Origin: an uncultured Gemmatimonadales bacterium
GTDB lineage: Bacteria; Gemmatimonadota; Gemmatimonadetes; Longimicrobiales; Gaopeijiaceae
Assembly (NCBI GenBank): GCA_937983085.1
Contig: CALJKZ010000730.1
Span: 1 to 5,991, forward strand
Length of the DNA: 5,991 nt
Reading direction: 5' to 3'
The position numbers and the translations under genes were made by a program. Below the pieces are notes generated by a model, which saw only the letters and a program-made list of their open reading frames with translations, was not told the origin of the DNA and made no database searches. Positions 1 through 5,223 of the stretch are shown here, piece by piece; the first letter of the stretch is position 1, and each line of letters starts with the position of its first letter.

Positions 1-5
1 CGCGC

Positions 6-11
6 AGGTGG
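6..11 (+). promoter_or_regulatory. Shine-Dalgarno sequence for fabF
   Basis: AGGTGG lies 11 nt before the TTG at 23, slightly long but usable. Its overlap with the GTG at 8 is the main reason to reject that GTG as the start. Confidence 0.45.
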
Positions 12-22
12 GCGGGCAGCTG

Positions 23-1264
23 TTGCGGCTGGTCGTGGTCACGGGCATGGGGCTCGTCAGCCCCTTGGGCAATGATGTGGAGTCCACCTGGTCCGGCATG
101 CTCGAAGGGAAGAGCGGAGGCGCCACGGTCTCCGCCTTCGAAGCCACCGACGACTTCGCGTGCCGGATCGCTTGTGAGGTCAAGGACTTCGATCCCCTCG
201 ACTACATGGACAAGCGCGAGGTCCGGCGGCACGACCGGGTCTCCCAGTTCGCTGTAGCCGCCGCCGCCCAGGCGTTGGAGTCGGCGGGCCTTCAGGGGGT
301 GCCGGAGGGAGGCGATCCGGAGCGGTTCGGCGTCATCTTCGGAAGCGGCATCGGAGGGATCTCGACGTTCGAGGAGCAGCATCGCAAGCTCATCGAGCAG
401 GGCCCCAACCGGGTGAGCCCGTTCTTCATCCCCATGTTCATCCCGGACATCTCGGCGGGGCTCATCAGCATCCGCTGGAATCTTCAAGGGCCCAACTATG
501 CCACCGTGTCGGCATGCGCGTCGTCGGCGCACGCCATCGGTGACGCCATGCGACACATCCGGCATGGTGATGCCGACATCATGATCGCCGGGGGCGCCGA
601 GGCCACCATCACCCCCATGACCTTCGCGGGCTTTTCGTCCATGAAGGCCATGTCCACCCGCAACGACGATCCGGCCGGGGCCAGTCGGCCCTTCTCCCTG
701 GATCGGGACGGGTTCGTCATGGGGGAGGGCGGAGGAGCCGTGGTGCTCGAGTCGCTGGAGCACGCCGAGGCCCGAGGAGCCGAGATCCTGGGCGAAATCG
801 TCGGGTATGGGCTCAGCGCCGACGCCCACCACATCACCGCGCCTCCGCCGGGCGGCTACGGTGCCCAGTCGGCCATGCGCATGGCCATGAAGTACGCCAA
901 GGCCACCCCCGAGGACGTGGACTACGTCAACGCCCATGGAACCTCCACCATGGCCGACGCCATCGAGACGGAAGCCATCAAGCAGGTTCTGGGCGAGCGG
1001 GCCTACGACATCGTGGTGGGGTCGACGAAGTCCATGACCGGGCACCTCCTGGGAGCCGCAGGGGCCCTCGAGGCCATCGCGTCCCTCATGGTGTGCCGGA
1101 CAGGAACCATTCCCCCCACCATCAACTTCTCGGAGCCTGACCCCGAGTGCGATCTCGAGTACGCGCATCACGGCGTCATCGAGCGCCCTGTGGGGCTCGC
1201 GCTCACCAACTCCTTCGGGTTCGGTGGACACAACGTCTGCCTGGCCATCCGGGGCTGGGACTGA
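23..1264 (+). CDS. fabF: beta-ketoacyl-ACP synthase II (FabF)
   Basis: Condensing enzyme of type II fatty acid synthesis. It joins malonyl-ACP to a growing acyl-ACP with loss of CO2, in the cytoplasm. Numbered from the TTG at 23, the protein is 413 residues, the usual FabF length. It opens with the family's RLVVVTGMGLVSPLG. The Cys-His-His triad is visible: C165 in VSACASSAHA, H305 in NAHGTSTMAD and H341 in STKSMTGHLLGAAGALE, with K336 just before. The GFGGHN motif closes the thiolase fold near the C-terminus. These positions match E. coli FabF (163/303/340) almost exactly. I prefer the TTG at 23 over the GTG at 8: only TTG gives the normal N-terminus, and AGGTGG (6-11) can then act as its ribosome binding site, whereas the GTG lies inside that purine tract. 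The acyl carrier protein gene often precedes fabF, but here it would be outside the window. ispF follows with no gap. The family call is essentially certain; the start is likely. Confidence 0.96.
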   Translation: MRLVVVTGMGLVSPLGNDVESTWSGMLEGKSGGATVSAFEATDDFACRIACEVKDFDPLDYMDKREVRRHDRVSQFAVAAAAQALESAGLQGVPEGGDPERFGVIFGSGIGGISTFEEQHRKLIEQGPNRVSPFFIPMFIPDISAGLISIRWNLQGPNYATVSACASSAHAIGDAMRHIRHGDADIMIAGGAEATITPMTFAGFSSMKAMSTRNDDPAGASRPFSLDRDGFVMGEGGGAVVLESLEHAEARGAEILGEIVGYGLSADAHHITAPPPGGYGAQSAMRMAMKYAKATPEDVDYVNAHGTSTMADAIETEAIKQVLGERAYDIVVGSTKSMTGHLLGAAGALEAIASLMVCRTGTIPPTINFSEPDPECDLEYAHHGVIERPVGLALTNSFGFGGHNVCLAIRGWD

Positions 1265-1296
1265 GCACGTCCTCCGACCACGGGTCGGGGCCGAGG

Positions 1297-1788
1297 GTGG
1301 GGACCGGGTACGATTCCCACCGCTTCGATACGGAACGCCCCCTCGTCCTCGGTGGGGTGCGGATCCCCGACCACCCGGGGCTCGCCGGGCACTCCGATGC
1401 CGACGCCGTGGCCCACGCGGTCACCGACGCCATTCTGGGCGCGGTATCGGCCGGCGGGACCGGCGCGGATATCCGACCCCCCGTCGGGCCTGGGGTATGA
1501 GCCGACTGCCTCGGCCTCCTGGGGTGCGCCGCCGAGGTGTTGCGGACGAAGGGATACCGGGTGGGCAACGTCGACGTCACGGTGGTGTGCGAGTCACCGA
1601 AGATCGGACCCCACGCCGAAGCGATGTGTCGTCGCTTGGGGGAGGCCATGGACATTCCTGCCCAGTGCGTCTCGGTGAAGGGGAAAACCAACGAGGGGTT
1701 GGGTTGGATCGGACGTGGCGAAGGGATCGCCGTCCACGCCGTCGCCGTCGTCGCCCCCGCATCCACGCCGGAGTCGGGCGAAGGCTGA
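1297..1788 (+). pseudogene. ispF: 2-C-methyl-D-erythritol 2,4-cyclodiphosphate synthase (IspF), disrupted in the middle
   Basis: IspF cyclises CDP-methylerythritol 2-phosphate to MEcPP, releasing CMP, in the MEP isoprenoid pathway. The N-terminal part reads GTGYDSHRF, then GGVRIP, GHSDADAVAHAVTDAILGA. The metal ligands equivalent to E. coli D8, H10 and H42 are present (codons at 1312, 1318, 1414), as is the substrate-binding HSD. The C-terminal part reads ADCLGLLG, GYRVGNVDVTVV, and KGKTNEGLGWIGRGEGI with the nucleotide-contacting T.E. Both parts lie in the same frame, but 1456-1503 between them does not encode the expected GDIG..FP..DP...G loop, and TGA at 1498-1500 stops translation. The length across the gap (16 codons) equals that of E. 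coli. Removing one C from the run at 1477-1482 and adding one G near 1499-1503 gives a continuous frame reading PPSGLGYEADC. The start is uncertain: GTG 1297 is used here, but CTG 1261, overlapping the fabF stop, would keep the first strand (PRVGTGYD). Family identity is firm. Whether the gene is truly broken or the sequence is wrong cannot be settled here. Confidence 0.88.
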
Positions 1789-1795
1789 TCCGGTG

Positions 1796-1805
1796 AAGGG
1801 GAGGA
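1796..1805 (+). promoter_or_regulatory. Shine-Dalgarno sequence for the DedA gene
   Basis: AAGGGGAGGA ends 4 nt before the ATG at 1810 and contains a full GGAGG. It is the strongest ribosome binding site in the window and fixes the start of this gene. The DedA protein can therefore be translated independently of the broken ispF upstream. Confidence 0.75.
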
Positions 1806-1809
1806 CGCG

Positions 1810-2427
1810 ATGAGGGACTTCCTCGTCTGGATGAACGGCCTTCCCGAATCGACTCTCTACGCCGTCCTTTGGGTTGGGGCCGCGCTGGAGAACTTCGTGC
1901 CCGCCGTGCCGGCCGACAGCTTCGTTGCCCTCGGCGGCTTTCTGGCAGGCGCCGAGATCGGGGGCATACGGGGTCTCTGGGTGTTCCTGGGCACGTGGAT
2001 CTTCAACGCGGGCGGGGCGCTCCTCATCTACGGTCTGAGTGCCCGCTACGGACAGCCGTTCTTCGAGAACGGCGTGGGGCGACACCTCCTCCGACCGCAC
2101 CAGATGCAGCGGGTGGCCGGCTTCTACGACCGATGGGGAACCCCGGCCATCTTCGTCTCCCGGTTTCTTCCGGGCATCCGGGCCGTCGTCCCGGTTTTCG
2201 CCGGGACCACCCGGCAGCCCTGGAGCCGCGTCGTGCCTCCCATCGTAGTGGCGTCGGCCATCTGGTACGGGGGCCTGGTCCAGCTCGGAGCCCTCGCCGG
2301 CCGAAACCTGGCTCTCCTGGAACGCCTCCTGGGCAGCATCAACCGATGGTTGGCGGCGGTGGCCCTCGTGGTGGGCGGGCTGATTCTGGTCTGGTGGATG
2401 AGAACACGACGGCCACCCGATGAGTGA
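1810..2427 (+). CDS. DedA family inner-membrane protein
   Basis: A 205-residue polytopic membrane protein of the DedA (SNARE-associated/VTT) family. Family members have been linked to phospholipid or undecaprenyl-phosphate translocation and to proton-motive-force and envelope homeostasis; the substrate of this one cannot be read from sequence. The N-terminal re-entrant region reads ALENFVPAVPADSF, with acidic residues E27 and D36. The second conserved block is FVSRFLPGIRAVVPVFAGT, with R118 and R124 six residues apart, the same spacing as the essential arginines R130/R136 of E. coli YqjA. Hydrophobic stretches lie at about residues 15-33, 37-50, 52-76, 145-168 and 180-196, and the C-terminus is short and basic. 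The ATG at 1810 follows a strong ribosome binding site. The gene starts 21 nt after ispF ends and overlaps xerD by 8 nt, so it is probably co-transcribed with both. Nothing appears missing for the family. Confidence 0.92.
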   Translation: MRDFLVWMNGLPESTLYAVLWVGAALENFVPAVPADSFVALGGFLAGAEIGGIRGLWVFLGTWIFNAGGALLIYGLSARYGQPFFENGVGRHLLRPHQMQRVAGFYDRWGTPAIFVSRFLPGIRAVVPVFAGTTRQPWSRVVPPIVVASAIWYGGLVQLGALAGRNLALLERLLGSINRWLAAVALVVGGLILVWWMRTRRPPDE

Positions 2428-3334
2428 GGCGGGTGGGGGGGACGTGCGGGCCTTCCGAATGGAACTCTTTCACGACTATCTCACCTTCGAGCGCGGCCTC
2501 TCGGACCGTACGGTCCAGGCGTATGGGCACGACCTTCGTCGATGGCTCGACTTCGTGACGGAGGAGGGCGTTCGCCGTCCCGAAGACGTGTCGCCGGCCC
2601 TGCTGAGGGCGTGGGTCTTCGACCTGAACGAGGCGGGCCTGGCGGCCACGTCCATCCGACGGGCCCAATCGGCCCTTCGGACCTACTTCGGGTTCCTCCT
2701 CGCGGAAGGAGTCGTGGACACCGACCCCACGGACCGGCTCGACTCGCCGAACGTGAAGCGGACGCTCCCGGACTTCCTCACGAAGGAGGAGACGGAGCGG
2801 CTCCTCGACGCTCCCGATCCAGGCCGAGCCACCTATTGGCGAGACCGGGCCATGCTGGAGTTCCTGTACGCAACGGGCGTCCGGGTCTCGGAACTCGTCC
2901 AGCTTCGCCTCTCGGCTCTGGAGCTCGAGGAAGGATTCGCCACGGTGTTCGGCAAGGGATCCAAGGAGCGTCTGGTTCCCATCGGGGCTCCGGCACGGAG
3001 GGCCCTCGAGCGCTATCTCCGGGACGTCCGACCCGCCTTGGACACCGGAGGGGGGGAGGGACGTGTCTTCCTCAACGCCAGAGGGCGCCCCATCCGTCGC
3101 GAGTCGGTGTGGGCCATCGTGAAGAAAGCCGCCGAACGGGCAGGGTTGGGGAAGCGGATCTCACCCCACACGCTGCGACACACGTTCGCCACCCATCTGG
3201 TGGAGGGCGGAGCCGATCTAGCAGCGGTACAGGAGCTCCTGGGTCACGCCGACATCTCTACGACGCAGGTCTACACCCACCTCGACCGGGCGCACCTGCG
3301 AAAGATGCACGCCCGCTACCACCCGCGGGGTTGA
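2420..3334 (+). CDS. xerD: site-specific tyrosine recombinase XerD
   Basis: Tyrosine recombinase that, normally with XerC, resolves chromosome dimers at dif near the division septum. The protein is 304 residues (E. coli XerD is 298). The N-terminal SAM-like core-binding domain spans about residues 14-105 (FHDYLTFERGLSDRTVQAYGHDL). The catalytic domain spans about 115-300. All catalytic residues are present with family spacing: R155 (ATGVRVSEL), K179 (FGKGSKERLVPIG), H250 and R253 (SPHTLRHTFATHL), H276 (LLGHADISTTQ) and the nucleophile Y285 (VYTHLD). The tail LRKMHARYHPRG matches the XerD ending LRQLHQQHHPRA better than XerC. The ATG at 2420 overlaps the dedA stop but lacks a clear ribosome binding site, suggesting re-initiation. 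GTG 2444 or ATG 2459 are possible alternatives, and GTG 2444 would put the catalytic residues within one or two of E. coli numbering. The housekeeping neighbours and absence of flanking repeats argue against a phage or transposon integrase. No dif-like site is visible. Confidence 0.94.
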   Translation: MSEAGGGDVRAFRMELFHDYLTFERGLSDRTVQAYGHDLRRWLDFVTEEGVRRPEDVSPALLRAWVFDLNEAGLAATSIRRAQSALRTYFGFLLAEGVVDTDPTDRLDSPNVKRTLPDFLTKEETERLLDAPDPGRATYWRDRAMLEFLYATGVRVSELVQLRLSALELEEGFATVFGKGSKERLVPIGAPARRALERYLRDVRPALDTGGGEGRVFLNARGRPIRRESVWAIVKKAAERAGLGKRISPHTLRHTFATHLVEGGADLAAVQELLGHADISTTQVYTHLDRAHLRKMHARYHPRG

Positions 3335-3372
3335 GGGGCTCGTAGCGGCTGGACGGGCCACGAGGGACGTCT

Positions 3373-3399
3373 GACGCCCCCCGGGCCCCTAGGGGCGTC
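3373..3399. terminator. GC-rich stem-loop between convergent xerD and the S41 protease gene
   Basis: GACGCCCC (3373-3380) and GGGGCGTC (3392-3399) form a perfect 8-bp stem around an 11-nt loop. An alternative pairing uses the palindrome CCCCTAGGGG (3386-3395). The element sits in the 86-nt gap between two genes that converge, where a two-way terminator would be expected. Neither strand has a T-tract after the stem, so it is not a canonical intrinsic terminator. It may instead pause polymerase or protect 3' ends. Confidence 0.4.
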
Positions 3400-3420
3400 T
3401 GGGGGACGAGCTCCGAGGGT

Positions 3421-5016
3421 CTAGCGCCTGGCCGGTCCCTGAGGGGCGTCGGGCATGGCGTCCACCATCTGGAAGAGCTGCCCCTGGCTCGACGCTTCGC
3501 GGAGCAGGCGCACCGCCTCGGTGAGGACCGGGTCGCGCTTCATGCGGAAGGCGGCCTCCGCTGCGATATCGTCCATCCGCTGAGCAACGGCCATCTCCAC
3601 ACGCCAGTGCAGGTACCCTTGCACCTCCTCGTTCTGGAGGAGTTCGGAATCCATCCCTTCGTCCTCGAGGGCCTGGATGAAGGCGGCGAACTCCGCATCG
3701 CTCAGACTCGGCTCCTCACCGGACGCGCGGCGGTCCGCGGCCACGGTGAAGCCGTACTCGGTGATCCGCAGGCCCAACGGGAACTCGGCCTCATTGCTCT
3801 GGCGAATGAAGTTCTGCTCGACCGTGGTCAGGGTGTCGTCGCGGATGACGAGATCCGGGAAAACGCCACCCCCGGCGATGAGGGAGCGTCCCGCGGCGGT
3901 TTCCACCCGGGGAAGACTGTCGACGTTCTCCATGAGGGGTCGGCCCTGGGCGTCACGGTCGCGCTGCAGAGAGCGCCCGAGAGGCGTGAGCCACGACCCG
4001 GTGGTGAACCGCAGGCGACGTCCGTACGGCAGGTTCATGACGGTCTGGACCACGCCCTTCCCGAAGGTACGCTGCCCGAGCACCACCGCCCGATCGTAAT
4101 CTTGAAGCGCGCCGGCCAGGATCTCGGCACCGGACGCCGTGAACTCGTCGACGAGGATGACGACGGGCAGGTCCGGGACCAGCTGAGGCCAGCGGTCGTT
4201 GTACGAGTCGGTCTCCGGCTCGTCGGCGGCACCGCCTGGAACGCGCTGGACGGTGCTGGCCAGCGTCGAACCCGGCTTCAGGAAGAGGTCCGCCAGCATG
4301 AGCGACTCGTCGAGGAAGCCGCCCGGGTTCCGTCGCAGGTCGATGATGAGACCGTTCTTGTCGGCCATCTCGGCCAACGCCTCGTTCATCTCCCGGGCCG
4401 CGTTGCGGGCTACGCGGTCCATGATGACGTAGCCGATGTCACCGTCCAGGACCCCTTTGTACACGGCGGGCACGTGGACTTCGGCCCGGGTGATCTGGAA
4501 GGGGATGGGACGGTCGTATCCGCTCCGCTTGATCCGGACCTCGACATCGGTCCCCACGGGGCCCCGAATGGAGTCGGCGGCCATGCCGGTGCTCCAGTCG
4601 GAGGCGTCGTGCTGATTCACTCCGACGATGACGTCTCCGACCATCACTCCGTGCTCGTCGGCCGGGAAGCCGCGGAACACGGCGGTGACGGTGACCTCGT
4701 CGTTGAGCAGGGTGATCTGCAGTCCGACGCCGGAGTAGTTGCCCGTGGTGTCCTCTTCCCACGCCTCGGCCTCGGCGGGGGTGAACAGCTCGGCATAGGG
4801 GTCGTCGACGGCCTCGATGAGGCCGTCGATGGCGGCCTCCCACAGCGTCGAGTCGGCGAAGGCGTCCATGTGCATGCGCGAGATCGCATTCACCGCGCTG
4901 GCCAGGACGTCGACCTCGGGGGGTTGGCCGGACGAGCCGTTGGACGATTGCGCCTGCACGGCACCGGGAATCAGGGCCAGAGCAACGGCTGCGGGAGCGA
5001 TGGTTCTCTTGAACAT
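3421..5016 (-). CDS. secreted S41 family (C-terminal processing) peptidase with PDZ domain
   Basis: Serine protease of the CtpA/Prc family, exported to the periplasm or cell surface, where such enzymes trim or degrade envelope proteins. Length is 531 residues from the ATG at 5016. Residues 1-22 form a signal peptide: basic MFKR, a hydrophobic AVALALIPGAV, and an A-x-A cleavage site (VQA|QSS) with no lipobox cysteine. A helical segment (about 33-90) precedes a PDZ domain (about 94-178, starting GNYSGVGLQI). The peptidase core (about 190-350) contains LIIDLRRNPGG, then S295 in FTASGAEILAGALQD, K320 in TFGKG and Q324. The 25- and 29-residue spacings equal those of CtpB S309/K334/Q338. Residues 382-396 read GGGVFPDLVIRDDTL, and a helical C-terminal region of about 130 residues follows, of unclear role. 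The start is chosen because the signal peptide begins there and AAAGGG lies 6 nt upstream. The frame stays open to 5145, but that extension is arginine-rich and would bury the signal peptide. Substrate unknown. Confidence 0.95.
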   Translation of the reverse strand: MFKRTIAPAAVALALIPGAVQAQSSNGSSGQPPEVDVLASAVNAISRMHMDAFADSTLWEAAIDGLIEAVDDPYAELFTPAEAEAWEEDTTGNYSGVGLQITLLNDEVTVTAVFRGFPADEHGVMVGDVIVGVNQHDASDWSTGMAADSIRGPVGTDVEVRIKRSGYDRPIPFQITRAEVHVPAVYKGVLDGDIGYVIMDRVARNAAREMNEALAEMADKNGLIIDLRRNPGGFLDESLMLADLFLKPGSTLASTVQRVPGGAADEPETDSYNDRWPQLVPDLPVVILVDEFTASGAEILAGALQDYDRAVVLGQRTFGKGVVQTVMNLPYGRRLRFTTGSWLTPLGRSLQRDRDAQGRPLMENVDSLPRVETAAGRSLIAGGGVFPDLVIRDDTLTTVEQNFIRQSNEAEFPLGLRITEYGFTVAADRRASGEEPSLSDAEFAAFIQALEDEGMDSELLQNEEVQGYLHWRVEMAVAQRMDDIAAEAAFRMKRDPVLTEAVRLLREASSQGQLFQMVDAMPDAPQGPARR

Positions 5017-5021
5017 GCAGG

Positions 5022-5027
5022 GCCCTT
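5022..5027 (-). promoter_or_regulatory. Shine-Dalgarno sequence for the S41 peptidase gene
   Basis: On the minus strand AAAGGG is followed by CCCTGC and then the ATG at 5016. It supports the start at the signal peptide rather than the longer open frame. Confidence 0.4.
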
Positions 5028-5055
5028 TTGGAGTCCGGACGTTTCGCGTTCTGCC

Positions 5056-5085
5056 TTCTAACACCGCCTCACACGGCGTCGTTCC
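5056..5085 (-). promoter_or_regulatory. possible ECF-sigma-type promoter for the S41 peptidase gene
   Basis: On the minus strand GGAAC (5085-5081) is followed after 18 nt by GTTAGAA (5062-5056). This resembles the extracytoplasmic-function sigma pattern GGAAC ... GTC(T/A)AA. Transcription would begin near 5050, giving a leader of about 35 nt. No good sigma-70 pair is seen at this place. Short motifs like this occur by chance, so this is only a candidate, though an envelope-stress promoter would suit a periplasmic protease. Confidence 0.25.
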
Positions 5086-5095
5086 TTGTTCTGCG

Positions 5096-5109
5096 CACCG
5101 ACGGCGGTG
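5096..5109. repeat. short inverted repeat in the divergent intergenic region
   Basis: CACCG (5096-5100) and CGGTG (5105-5109) are separated by ACGG. It lies about midway between the two divergent genes and could be an operator half-site pair or a small hairpin. The arms are only 5 bp, so chance is a fair explanation. Nothing else repeated is evident in 5017-5223, which is visibly less GC-rich in parts than the coding regions and presumably carries both promoters. Confidence 0.2.
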
Positions 5110-5223
5110 GCGCTGTTCCACACGCAGGGAACGGCTGCCTGCCACGCCCTCTGCGAGATCGGGTATCTTCCTGATGATGGATGTGCCGACCCGGTCACTT
5201 CAACCGTTACGGTCCCCTTCGCG

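Noticed and set aside
1203..1766. 187-residue minus-strand frame across fabF end and ispF
   Set aside because: Antisense shadow of clearly recognisable IspF coding sequence, with no motifs and low-complexity composition.
1297..1788. Programmed frameshifting as the explanation for the ispF break
   Set aside because: Two opposite shifts within about 25 nt would be needed, with no convincing slippery heptamer, and the GDIG loop would still be absent. Sequence error or degradation is simpler.
1537..1788. The second half of ispF as an independent gene starting at GTG 1537
   Set aside because: It starts in mid-domain with no ribosome binding site and continues the frame and alignment of the N-terminal half.
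1224..1796. 190-residue plus-strand frame spanning the ispF break
   Set aside because: Its product is dominated by Arg, Pro and Gly with no family motif, and it overlaps conserved IspF sequence read in another frame.
2420..3334. XerD-like gene as the integrase of a mobile element or integron
   Set aside because: The length, the XerD-specific C-terminus, the housekeeping neighbours and the absence of flanking repeats, tRNA or attC-like sites all point to the chromosomal recombinase.
3607..5061. 484-residue open frame on the plus strand, opposite the S41 peptidase
   Set aside because: It lies wholly antisense to a protease with a signal peptide and an intact catalytic triad. It shows no recognisable domain and has the Gly/Val/Arg/Asp bias of a high-GC shadow frame.
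5017..5145. Upstream extension of the S41 peptidase to 5145
   Set aside because: The added 43 residues are Arg-rich and would place the signal peptide internally; the start at 5016 has a ribosome binding site.
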